Assembly (NCBI GenBank): GCA_035533075.1
Contig: DATLUO010000138.1
Coordinates: 1-64,000, forward strand
Length of the DNA stretch: 64,000 nucleotides
Direction: 5' to 3'
Source: Pirellulales bacterium
GTDB lineage: Bacteria > Planctomycetota > Planctomycetia > Pirellulales > JAICIG01
Below are positions 16,542-25,034 of this stretch, piece by piece (the first letter of the stretch is position 1; each line of letters begins with the position of its first letter). A program made the position numbers and the translations under genes. The notes beneath the pieces are model-generated. The model did not search any database. It was given only the letters and a program-made list of their open reading frames with translations, and was not told the origin of the DNA.

Positions 16542-18155
16542 ATGGGTAAGGTTTACATCGACGGCAACGAAGTCGAAATTGGCGACAAAGAACGCCTCAA
16601 TGGCATCCAGGCCGCCGAGCGGTTGGGCATCGACATTCCTCGCTATTGCTGGCATCCCGGCTTGACGGTGGTGGCAAGCTGCCGCATGTGCCTGGTCGAG
16701 ACCGGCACACGCAACGCCGAAACGGGCGAAATCCAGATGATGCCCAAGCTCGTGCCCGCCTGCCAGACGCCGGCCAAAGACGGCACCGTATTCGTCACCA
16801 ACAGCCAGAAGGTTCACGAGGCGCGTGCCCGCGTGGAAGAAGACCTGCTGCTGCGGCACCCGGTCGATTGCCCGATCTGCGACAAGGCGGGCGAGTGCTA
16901 TCTGCAGGACTATCACTTCGAGCACGGCCAGAAAGAACGCCGGGCAGACATCCGGCCCTTCACCAGCCGCCGCCGCGACGTGGGACCGACGGTCACGCTG
17001 TTCGTCGATCGTTGCGTGATGTGCAGCCGGTGCGTGCGGTTCACACGCGAGATTGCCGGCAGCAGCGAGCTGATGGTCATCAACCGCGGCAGCCACGAAG
17101 AGATCGACACCGTGCCGGGCTATCCGCTGGCCAACAAGCTGTCGGGCAACGTGGTCGATCTCTGCCCCGTCGGCGCGTTGGGCGACAAGGACTTTTTGTA
17201 TCAGCAGCGCGTCTGGTTCATGAAGAAGCACCCCGGCGTCTGCACCGGCTGTTCGACGGGCTGCTCGATCTGGGTGGAAGAAAACCAGGACCACGTCTAC
17301 CGCTTGAAGCCGCGTGAAAACCCGTTCGTCAACCACTGGTGGATGTGCGACGAAGGCCGCTATCAGTTTCACTACGTTCACAGCGACGCCCGGCTGATCG
17401 GCTTGCGTCGCCGCACGGATGCCGGCTATGTCGAAATGGATTGGTCGGCGTTGCCCGGCGAGCTACAGACCAAATTGTCTTCGGCGGGCCGCCTGGCGGG
17501 AGTTCTTTCGCCGCACCTGACCGTGGAAGAAGCGTACTTGCTGGCCAAGTATCTCCGCGGCTACGATCGCGACGCCGTGCTGGCATTGGGGCCGGTGCCG
17601 TTCGTGGGTGACGATGAGCGGTTCAAGAACGGCTTCACCATTCGCGCCGAGAAATGCCCGAACCGCCGTGGCGTGGAGGCGGTGATTCGGCATTTCACGG
17701 GAAGCTGCCCGACGTTCGAGGAAATGTTGCCGCGCATCGAGCAGGGCGAGTTCGGCGGCGTGTGGGTGACCGGCGGATACAAAGAGCCGGAATTCAGCAA
17801 AGCGATTGCCGATCGGTTCAGCCCGGTGAACCTGCTGATCGTGCAGGACATTTTCGAGTCGCCGCTGTGGACGATGGCCCATTATCAGCTTTCCGGCGGG
17901 ACGTTTGCCGAGCGCGACGGCTCGTACGTACACCATGCCGACCGGTTGCAGAGCGTGAAATGGGCGGTGCGTCCGCCGGCCGGCGCCTGGGTCGAAGGGC
18001 AACTTTATTGGAGGCTGTTGGGCATGCCGGGGCTGTTCAACTCGCGGAAGGTGCTCAGCGACGTGGCGGCCGAGATCATTTACTTCTCCGCGGCGGCCGA
18101 CGAGATACCGGCGACGGGCATCGACTTGAAGATCAACCAATTGGCGAGCGTTTGA
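16542..18155 (+). CDS. nuoG: NADH-quinone oxidoreductase subunit G
   Basis: 75-kDa-type iron-sulfur subunit, 537 residues, the shorter form lacking the long molybdopterin-domain tail of E. coli. In order: the N1b [2Fe-2S] ferredoxin domain (RYCWHPGL, SCRMCLVE, PACQTP), the HPVDCPICDKAGEC segment (N5), VDRCVMCSRCVRF with VVDLCPVGAL (N4), and CTGCSTGCSIW with a later WWMCDEGR (extra cluster N7-like). The C-terminal domain is a degenerate molybdopterin-oxidoreductase fold. ATG 16542 is supported by the duplicate fragment at 9633 that starts at the same codon. ATG 16530 and 16539 also exist. Confidence 0.95.
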   Translation: MGKVYIDGNEVEIGDKERLNGIQAAERLGIDIPRYCWHPGLTVVASCRMCLVETGTRNAETGEIQMMPKLVPACQTPAKDGTVFVTNSQKVHEARARVEEDLLLRHPVDCPICDKAGECYLQDYHFEHGQKERRADIRPFTSRRRDVGPTVTLFVDRCVMCSRCVRFTREIAGSSELMVINRGSHEEIDTVPGYPLANKLSGNVVDLCPVGALGDKDFLYQQRVWFMKKHPGVCTGCSTGCSIWVEENQDHVYRLKPRENPFVNHWWMCDEGRYQFHYVHSDARLIGLRRRTDAGYVEMDWSALPGELQTKLSSAGRLAGVLSPHLTVEEAYLLAKYLRGYDRDAVLALGPVPFVGDDERFKNGFTIRAEKCPNRRGVEAVIRHFTGSCPTFEEMLPRIEQGEFGGVWVTGGYKEPEFSKAIADRFSPVNLLIVQDIFESPLWTMAHYQLSGGTFAERDGSYVHHADRLQSVKWAVRPPAGAWVEGQLYWRLLGMPGLFNSRKVLSDVAAEIIYFSAAADEIPATGIDLKINQLASV

Positions 18156-18267
18156 AGAGGCATTAATCGGAGCAAGGAGTGCGAAAGTTAGCTGTTGTAC
18201 GCATCTGTGAGGCAGGCTTCTTTTTCTGGAGGACCGCTCGTGGCTAGCGCGGAGTTGTCTAGACCAG

Positions 18268-21200
18268 ATGATTATTGACCAAAGGCCAGTCAAAAAGAGT
18301 TCCATCGTCGTTTCGCGGCGATTCGCCGGGCCGGCCTTGTTGCCGGCGCTGCTTGGCCTGTGGCTCGCTCCAGGGGTACCAACGGCTGGCGCCGTCGAGC
18401 CTCTCGAACGGCTGCTTCTACGCGAAGATCCCGCGAAATTAGCCGCCGCGGCTCGCAAATACGGCGACGCGCAGCGGGGCGCCGTGCTGTTTCATCAACG
18501 CAGCGTCGGCTGCGCTTTATGCCATTTGCCCGACGATGGTCGGCCCGCAGTGGGCCCCGATTTGACACGGCCGCCGGCGGATGTCGATGACGCGTATTTG
18601 GTTGATTCGGTTCTGATGCCGTCGAAAAGCATCCGTAAGGGCTTCGAGACGATTCGCGTGGTCACCGACGACGGCCACACGATTGTCGGTTTGTTGGTGG
18701 AGGATCTCCCCAAAGCGCTTGTTCTGCGCAGCGCCGACGGGAACTCGGAACTTCAGCGCATCGACAAGCAGGCGATTGACGAGCACGAGAAAAGCCCCCT
18801 TTCGGCTATGCCGGCCGGTCTGGCCAATCAACTCGCGGGCCGACAAGACTTCCTCGACTTGTTACGGTATCTCTTCGAAATCAGCGAGTTCGGACGGCAA
18901 CGCGTGGCCCAGTTGCGTCCTCCGCCGGGACTATTCTCATCGCCGCCTTTACCGGAGTATGAGCAACACCTCGACCATGCCGGCCTGCTGTCCGAAGCGG
19001 GCGACGCCGTGTTCGAGCGGGGCGAGGCCATCTACCAGCGGGTCTGCGCCAACTGTCATGGTACAGTTGACCGGCCCGGTTCGCTGCCCGCGGCGCTTGC
19101 GTTCGCGTCCGGCCGTTTCAAAAACGGCGCGGACCCCTACGGCATCTACCGCACACTGACGTTCGGCTTTGGCCTCATGGCGCCACAAAGCTCGATGGTT
19201 CCCCAGGACAAATACGCTGTGATCCATTACGTGCGTGAAGCTTACTTGAAGCCGCACAATCCGACGCAATTTGTGGCCGTCGACAACGCGTATCTGGCCG
19301 GCCTGCCGAAGGGCGACACCCGCGGCCCTGCACCGAATACGCACGAGCCCTGGGTCGCCATGGATTACGGCCGCAGCCTCATCAATACCTATGAGATTGG
19401 CAGCGACGGTTCGAACTTCGCCTATAAGGGGATCGCGGTGAGGCTTGACCCCGGTTCGGGCGGAGTTTCACAGGGACGAGACTGGATGATCTTCGACCAC
19501 GACACGCTACGTGTCGCCGCGGTCTGGAGCAAAACCGATGACGAGCATCCCGCCTTTATCGACTACAACGGAATTCATTTTAACGGCCGCCACGAGGTGC
19601 ATCCACGTATCGCCGGCGAGCTGCGGGTGGTTAACCATGGCCTGGGGTGGGCAAACCCGGAGACGGGCGGCTTCGACGACGTACGGCTGCGCGGGCGCGA
19701 CGACAAACCTTACGGGCCGTTGCCGCGTGCCTGGGGGCACTTTAACGGCCTCTACGACAATAACGGCCGCATCGTTCTCTCGTATTCGGTCGGCCAGACG
19801 CCGATTCTCGAAATACCGCATATCGCCAACGTCGGCAGCAACGCGTCCTTCGTCTTCACGCGATCGTTCCGCATTGGTCCGCGGCCGAACGATATGGTAG
19901 TCGCAGTGGCGGAACATCCTGGCGAGCATGCCCGCCTCCGTGAAGCACCCGACGGCCCACTTGGCAAATGTCGCGCGGTTGTGGAACCGGATCCGTCGCA
20001 GCCGAGCGGCGAATCGAAGCTCAAGTTCGAGGCTGGTTTGGCGCCTGACATCGCCAACGCGCATTGGACGTTGGAAGACGGCCAGCTTCGGCTGCGGATT
20101 CCCGCCGGCGACGAGCCCCTTCAATTCACCCTCTGGACGAGCGTCGGCGGCAAGCAGGTAGTGCTGAAGGACGTGGATTTACCGCAAACTGCCCTCAACG
20201 AAGCGATCGAAGGCGGCCCTCCGCGCTGGCCAGAGTCGCTCGCCGCCGCACCCGTTCTGGGCGCCGACGACGGCCCGTTCGCGATCGATGTCCTGACTCA
20301 CCCGGCCGGTAATCCCTGGTCATGCCAGATGCGGTTCACGGGCTTCGACTTTCTCGACGATGGAAAGGCGGCGGCCGTCTGCACGTGGGACGGCGACGTG
20401 TGGTTGGTGCGGGGCGTCGATCGGCCGGAGCAGGGACTTACCTGGCGGCGCATCGCTTCAGGCCTGTTTCAGCCTCTGGGGCTAAAGGTCTGGAACGGGG
20501 AAATCTACGTGGGCTGCCGCGACCAGATCGTCATTTTGCACGACCTGAACGGCGACGGCGAAACCGATTACTACGAGAACTTCAACAGCGATCATCAGGT
20601 CACCGAGCATTTTCATGAATTTGCGATGGGCTTGCAGACCGACGCGGAGGGGAATTTCTACTACGCCAAGTCGGCCCGGCACGGGCTGTCCGCGGTGGTG
20701 CCGCATCATGGCACTTTGCTCCGCGTCAGCCACGACGGCCTCCGCACCGACATCCTGGCGACCGGATTTCGCGCCGCAAATGGGGTGTGCCTGAACGCGG
20801 ACGGCACGTTTTTCGTCTCCGACCAGGAGGGCCATTGGACGCCCAAGAACCGCATCAATTGGGTACAAACCGGAGGTTTCTATGGAAATATGTTCGGTTA
20901 CCACGACGTGACCGACACCGCCGACGGGCGGATGCGGCAGCCGCTGTGCTGGATCACCAATGCGTTCGATCGTTCGCCCGGCGAGCTGCTGTGGGTCACC
21001 AGCGAGGCCTGGGGGCCACTGAAAGGCTCACTGCTCGAATTGTCGTATGGGGCCGGCAAGGTCTTTATCGTGCCCCATGAAAAGCTAGACGGCCAAATGC
21101 AAGGCGGAATTTGCCCGTTGCCGATGCCGATCTTTCCCACCGGCGTGATGCGCGGGCGGTTTCATCCGACGAACGGCCAGCTCTACGCCTGCGGGATGTT

Positions 21201-21606
21201 CGCCTGGGCCGGCAATCAGACGGCACCCGGCGGCTTCTACCGCGTTCGCTACACGAACAAGCCTGTGTGTATTCCGCTTTCGCTCCGAGCGCGCCCGAAG
21301 GGTATCGAGATCACTTTCTGCGCTCCGCTCGATGGCAACCTGGCCCGCGACACCAAGCGTTACCGCGTTCGCGCGTGGTCCTTAAAGCGAACTGCAAACT
21401 ATGGCTCCGACCATTATGGCGAGCACGAGCTGGCTGTGGCATCCGCGTCGCTCACGCCCGACAACCGCGGCGTCTTCCTCGAGCTTCGCGACATCGCCCC
21501 CACCTGGTGCATGGCCATAGACTACCGCCTGAAGGCGTCGGACGGAACGCCGGCCGTCGGCCAGGTACACAACACCATCCATCGGCTACCTTCGGGCAAT
21601 AAATAG
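18268..21606 (+). CDS. large secreted two-heme cytochrome c with DUF6797-like domain
   Basis: 1112 residues. An N-terminal signal (Arg-rich, then ALLPALLGLWLAPGVPTAGA) suggests export. Heme motif CALCH at 82-86 lies in a planctomycete heme-binding domain, and CANCH at 260-264 in a second cytochrome c domain. From about 360 (EPWVAMDYGRSL, AYKGIAVRLDPGSGG) comes a DUF6797-like region. A beta-propeller-like C-terminal half follows with HDLNGDGETDYYENF, GFRAANGVCLNADGTFFVSD and QEGHWTPKNRINW. Such proteins are typical of Planctomycetota and thought to act on sugars or other substrates in the periplasm; the substrate is unknown. It sits between nuoG and nuoH but need not be part of complex I. Confidence 0.85.
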   Translation: MIIDQRPVKKSSIVVSRRFAGPALLPALLGLWLAPGVPTAGAVEPLERLLLREDPAKLAAAARKYGDAQRGAVLFHQRSVGCALCHLPDDGRPAVGPDLTRPPADVDDAYLVDSVLMPSKSIRKGFETIRVVTDDGHTIVGLLVEDLPKALVLRSADGNSELQRIDKQAIDEHEKSPLSAMPAGLANQLAGRQDFLDLLRYLFEISEFGRQRVAQLRPPPGLFSSPPLPEYEQHLDHAGLLSEAGDAVFERGEAIYQRVCANCHGTVDRPGSLPAALAFASGRFKNGADPYGIYRTLTFGFGLMAPQSSMVPQDKYAVIHYVREAYLKPHNPTQFVAVDNAYLAGLPKGDTRGPAPNTHEPWVAMDYGRSLINTYEIGSDGSNFAYKGIAVRLDPGSGGVSQGRDWMIFDHDTLRVAAVWSKTDDEHPAFIDYNGIHFNGRHEVHPRIAGELRVVNHGLGWANPETGGFDDVRLRGRDDKPYGPLPRAWGHFNGLYDNNGRIVLSYSVGQTPILEIPHIANVGSNASFVFTRSFRIGPRPNDMVVAVAEHPGEHARLREAPDGPLGKCRAVVEPDPSQPSGESKLKFEAGLAPDIANAHWTLEDGQLRLRIPAGDEPLQFTLWTSVGGKQVVLKDVDLPQTALNEAIEGGPPRWPESLAAAPVLGADDGPFAIDVLTHPAGNPWSCQMRFTGFDFLDDGKAAAVCTWDGDVWLVRGVDRPEQGLTWRRIASGLFQPLGLKVWNGEIYVGCRDQIVILHDLNGDGETDYYENFNSDHQVTEHFHEFAMGLQTDAEGNFYYAKSARHGLSAVVPHHGTLLRVSHDGLRTDILATGFRAANGVCLNADGTFFVSDQEGHWTPKNRINWVQTGGFYGNMFGYHDVTDTADGRMRQPLCWITNAFDRSPGELLWVTSEAWGPLKGSLLELSYGAGKVFIVPHEKLDGQMQGGICPLPMPIFPTGVMRGRFHPTNGQLYACGMFAWAGNQTAPGGFYRVRYTNKPVCIPLSLRARPKGIEITFCAPLDGNLARDTKRYRVRAWSLKRTANYGSDHYGEHELAVASASLTPDNRGVFLELRDIAPTWCMAIDYRLKASDGTPAVGQVHNTIHRLPSGNK

Positions 21607-21846
21607 GGTTCATCCGGAAGCTGCGTACCTGAAGCCGCCGGTGGGCCAACGATGGATCATGCGGGGCGACGCCGCCCCCGTCTCAAGATGATCGATCGCC
21701 CCAGCTTGACGCTTCGAAGCCGAAGCCGGATCTTCGTCGATCGTATAGGCAAAGTATTCGTGCCAACGAAAGCATCCGCGTTCATACCGATGCCGTGGGA
21801 ATGACAACCCTTCCTTTTTCAATCATCATCGCCTATCTTTCAGCAC

Positions 21847-23082
21847 ATGACGACCGAATTCATCATCGAAGCGCTGGTCAAGATCGCCATCCTGATAGGC
21901 GGGTTGATGACGGCGGCGGCCTATCTCGTGCTGCTGGAGCGGTGGATGGCCGCCTGGGTGCAAGACCGCCTGGGGCCAAACCGCGTCGGCATTCCGCTCA
22001 CCAAGATCCGCCTGTTCGGCCTGGGGCAGCCGCTGGCCGACGGCCTGAAGTTCATCTTCAAAGAAGAAATCACGCCGCACCATGTCGACAAGGTGCTCTA
22101 TACCGTGGCCCCGATCGTGATTCTGGCCACGGCCCTGGCGATCTTCGCCGCAGTGCCGTTCGGCAGCGTTCTGCCGGCCGACGCGGGGATTCCCGGCGTC
22201 GATCATCAGATCGATCTGGTCGTCGCCCCGCAACTCGACGTGGCGCTGATCTACATCTTCGCGTTGAGCAGCATCGCCGTGTACGGCGTGATCCTGGGCG
22301 GATGGGCCAGCAACAGCAAATACAGTTTTTTGGGCGGGCTGCGGTCGAGCGCCCAGTTGATCGCCTACGAGCTGCCGCTGGGGCTGGGCATTCTGGGCGT
22401 CGTGCTGTTCTCCGGCTCGTTGCGGCTGGAGACGATCATCGGCGAACAAGCCAAAAGCGGCGTCTGGAATATTCTCTGGCAGCCGATCGGCTTTGTGGTC
22501 TTTCTGGTGGCATCGTTCGCGGAGAGCGCCCGGCTGCCGTTCGACTTGCCCGAAGCCGAGCAGGAATTGGTGGGCGGCTATCACACCGAATATGCGGGCA
22601 TGCGGCTGTTGATGTTCCTGATTGCCGAGTTTCTGCACATGGTCACGGCATCGTTCTTGATCGTGATGCTTTATTTCGGTGGCTGGCATCTGTGGGGGCT
22701 GACCGGCAGCGACAACAACGTGACCTGGGTCACGGCCATCTTGCGGATTCTGGTTCTGATGACGAAGATTCTGCTGGTGATCTTGTTTTTCATGCTGGCC
22801 CGCTGGAGCTGGCCCCGTTTCCGCTTCGACCAATTGATGAACCTGTCGTGGAAAGTCATGCTGCCGCTGGGCGTGGTGAATCTGGTGTTGGTGGCGGCGC
22901 TCGTCGAGGCCGCGGGGCACTCGCTCGATACGGGCGCTCGCTGGCTGTTGATGGGCCTGATGTGGATCGCGGCGGTCATCGCCTTTGCCGTCGCCGGAAC
23001 GTACGCGCCGCTGCACACCGACAACCGCCCCAAGTGGCCCAACGACGGGAGGATGGCCTTCCCAGGCCGTCCAGTACAATAG
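21847..23082 (+). CDS. nuoH: NADH-quinone oxidoreductase subunit H
   Basis: Membrane subunit at the quinone-chamber junction (411 residues, slightly long), with about eight or nine hydrophobic helices. Family motifs: LLERWMAAWVQDRLGPNRVG at about 30-49, QPLADGLKFIFKEE, SSAQLIAYELPLGL and ESARLPFDLPEAEQELVGGY HTEY. The last two carry the conserved charged residues near the E-channel. The C-terminal tail is hydrophilic (DNRPKWPNDGRM). No strong Shine-Dalgarno precedes ATG 21847. The 240 bases upstream hold no supportable gene. Confidence 0.95.
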   Translation: MTTEFIIEALVKIAILIGGLMTAAAYLVLLERWMAAWVQDRLGPNRVGIPLTKIRLFGLGQPLADGLKFIFKEEITPHHVDKVLYTVAPIVILATALAIFAAVPFGSVLPADAGIPGVDHQIDLVVAPQLDVALIYIFALSSIAVYGVILGGWASNSKYSFLGGLRSSAQLIAYELPLGLGILGVVLFSGSLRLETIIGEQAKSGVWNILWQPIGFVVFLVASFAESARLPFDLPEAEQELVGGYHTEYAGMRLLMFLIAEFLHMVTASFLIVMLYFGGWHLWGLTGSDNNVTWVTAILRILVLMTKILLVILFFMLARWSWPRFRFDQLMNLSWKVMLPLGVVNLVLVAALVEAAGHSLDTGARWLLMGLMWIAAVIAFAVAGTYAPLHTDNRPKWPNDGRMAFPGRPVQ

Positions 23083-23237
23083 CCAATGAATAATTCTTAC
23101 GTGACAATGTGCAGCGTAATCTCGGTGGCTGGGGCAGAGCTTGGCCACGCGCGACTGGACCGCGGCAACACGCGCCGCGGCCAAGCGATGCCCCGGTTGG
23201 ACGCGCGCGGGCATCAACGTGGGGCGACGTCGTTTGC

Positions 23238-23275
23238 GGTGGGCCGGCGCTCGCAAGCTCGCTGGTCCCACCCTA
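23238..23275 (+). repeat. REP-like palindrome, family A, copy 2
   Basis: GGTGGGCCGGCGCTCGCAAG with the CTCGCTGGTCCCACCCTA arm, the same orientation as copy 1. It lies in the 215-base nuoH-nuoI spacer, ending 22 bases before nuoI. The rest of the spacer holds GGCAACACGCGCCGCGG-type short inverted repeats and no gene. Confidence 0.85.
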
Positions 23276-23297
23276 CATCCTTAATGAAGGGCATCGG

Positions 23298-23831
23298 ATG
23301 AAACCTGACGACCCGGACATTCAGTGGATCGACGAGCCGCCGCTCGGCCTGGCGGGCAAAATGTACTTGCCGCTCTTCGTGCAAGGCTTCGCCACCACCA
23401 CGCGGCACCTGTTTGGCCCAAAGGTGACGGTCAGCTTTCCCGAAGCCCGGCCGAAAGTCGGCAATCCGCTCATCTATCGCGGCGTTCACCGGCTGAACAA
23501 GGACGAGCAGGGACGGGTCAAGTGCGTGGCCTGCTTCCTCTGCGCGACGGCCTGCCCGGCCCATTGCATCGACATCGTAGGGGTTGAAAGTCCCTGGCCC
23601 GACCGCGAGAAGTACCCGCAGACGTTCGTCATCGACGAGTTGCGGTGCATCTTCTGCGGCATGTGCGAAGAAGCCTGCCCGGTCGACGCCATCGAGCTGA
23701 CCAGCTTTCTCGACCTGACGGGCCGCAGCCGCGAAGAGATGATCTTCGACAAGGAAAAGTTGCTCAGCGTCTACGACATGACCAAAGACAGCGAGCCGAT
23801 GAAATCGCACGAGCTGGGAGGCACGACATGA
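23298..23831 (+). CDS. nuoI: NADH-quinone oxidoreductase subunit I
   Basis: TYKY-type ferredoxin subunit with clusters N6a and N6b (177 residues). Two CxxCxxCxxxCP sets are visible: CVACFLCATACPAHCI and CIFCGMCEEACPVDAI. An amphipathic N-terminal helix (MYLPLFVQGFATTTRHLFG) anchors it at the membrane. GGGCATCGG precedes ATG 23298. Its stop overlaps nuoJ by four bases. Confidence 0.95.
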   Translation: MKPDDPDIQWIDEPPLGLAGKMYLPLFVQGFATTTRHLFGPKVTVSFPEARPKVGNPLIYRGVHRLNKDEQGRVKCVACFLCATACPAHCIDIVGVESPWPDREKYPQTFVIDELRCIFCGMCEEACPVDAIELTSFLDLTGRSREEMIFDKEKLLSVYDMTKDSEPMKSHELGGTT

Positions 23832-24598
23832 CCGGCGCCGCCCAGACGATCGCGATCGCTTCGGCACTCTTGGCCGGCGGGCTGTGGCTGCAATTGCCGC
23901 GCGGCACGACGCGCGGCCGCTGGTGGGGCGTCCTCTTGGCGGCCGTGGGCATCGGCATGCTCGCCTCGCTGTTCGTGCATTTCCAGCGCGAGCATTGGAT
24001 CGGCGAGGGCGTCTTCTTCGCCGTTGCCGTGACGACGATCGTGTCGGCCTTCGGCGCCGTCACCATGCGCAGCCCCGTCTACTGTGCCCTCTGGTTCGCG
24101 CTGACGCTGCTGAGCACGGCCGCACTTTTCTTGTTGCAGGGAGCGCAGTTTCTCGGCGTGGCCACGATCGTGGTCTATGCGGGGGCGATCCTGGTGACGT
24201 TTCTGTTCGTGCTGATGCTGGCCCAGCCCGAAGGGCACACGTATTACGACCGCGTCTCCTGGGAACCGATGCTTTCCGCCTGCACCGGCGCGGTGCTGGT
24301 CGGCCTGTTGACCGCCGTCATCTTTTTGCCCGCGGAGGGCAAGGCCGCGCAGTCGGGTTGGAAGACCGAGGGTGCGGGCGCCGAGGCGCGGCAAACGGAG
24401 ATTCTCAACACGGAGCACGTGGCCCACCTTGGCCGGCAACTGTTCAGCCGCTATCTGGTCGCCGTCGAAGTGGCGGGCACGCTGCTGTTGGTGGCGCTGG
24501 TGGGCGCGGTGGCCATTGTGGCCCAAGGGAGCAAGGCGGGACTGGCAACGCCGTTGACGGCGGTCCCCGTGGAACGCGGGGAGGCCCAGCATGGATGA
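23828..24598 (+). CDS. nuoJ: NADH-quinone oxidoreductase subunit J
   Basis: Membrane subunit of 256 residues with five hydrophobic helices, including VFFAVAVTTIVSAFGAVTMR SP and the hallmark VATIVVYAGAILVTFLFVLM L containing the pi-bulge helix of the family. A hydrophilic loop separates helix four from the last helix (VAGTLLLVALVGAVAIVAQG). It overlaps nuoI by 4 and nuoK by 8 bases, indicating translational coupling. Confidence 0.93.
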   Translation: MTGAAQTIAIASALLAGGLWLQLPRGTTRGRWWGVLLAAVGIGMLASLFVHFQREHWIGEGVFFAVAVTTIVSAFGAVTMRSPVYCALWFALTLLSTAALFLLQGAQFLGVATIVVYAGAILVTFLFVLMLAQPEGHTYYDRVSWEPMLSACTGAVLVGLLTAVIFLPAEGKAAQSGWKTEGAGAEARQTEILNTEHVAHLGRQLFSRYLVAVEVAGTLLLVALVGAVAIVAQGSKAGLATPLTAVPVERGEAQHG

Positions 24599-25034
24599 AG
24601 TCCAGTTGCTCGAACGCTATCTGTTCATCGGCGCCCTGCTGTTCGGCATCGGGCTGGTGGGCTTCGTCAGCCGCCGCAACATGATCGTCATGTTCCTGGC
24701 GGCCGAAATGATGCTGCAAGGCATTTCGCTCAGCCTGGTGGCCTGGGGCCGGTTCCACAACGATTGGGGCGGGCAGATGCTGGTGATCTTCATTCTCACT
24801 GTGGCGGCCTGCGAAGCGGCCATCGCGCTGGCCCTGGTATTGATGCTCTATCATCGCAGCGGCAAACTCGACGTGGCATTCTGGCAGACGGTGCGCGAAG
24901 CGAACCAGCCGCGGTACGTCGATCGCGAGTTGCCCGACGAGCCGCTGACCATCGAGCATTTTCCCACGTTGCCGCACTCCGGCGTCGAGCCGGTCCACTC
25001 CCTCGACGAAATGATTCACCGCAGTCATGTTTAG
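24591..25034 (+). CDS. nuoK: NADH-quinone oxidoreductase subunit K, with C-terminal extension
   Basis: 147 residues against about 100 for the family. The first 100 hold three helices with the channel glutamates: AAEMMLQGISLSLVAW and ILTVAACEAAIALALVLMLY. The remaining 45 residues (from RSGKLDVAFWQTVREAN) are hydrophilic and not part of the usual NuoK. It overlaps nuoJ and nuoL by 8 bases each. Confidence 0.93.
   Translation: MDEVQLLERYLFIGALLFGIGLVGFVSRRNMIVMFLAAEMMLQGISLSLVAWGRFHNDWGGQMLVIFILTVAACEAAIALALVLMLYHRSGKLDVAFWQTVREANQPRYVDRELPDEPLTIEHFPTLPHSGVEPVHSLDEMIHRSHV

Noticed and set aside
18227-18247. GGAGGACCGCTCGTGGCTAG resembling the leader of the paralogs at 12606 and 13456
   Set aside because: The match is about 20 bases around a ribosome-binding site, with no similarity before or after; probably chance or a common translation-start context.
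21610-21822. 70-codon minus-strand frame between the cytochrome gene and nuoH
   Set aside because: Some protein-like stretches (RYERGCFRWHEYFAYTIDE) but no family, no partner and no clear start; not enough to call a gene.
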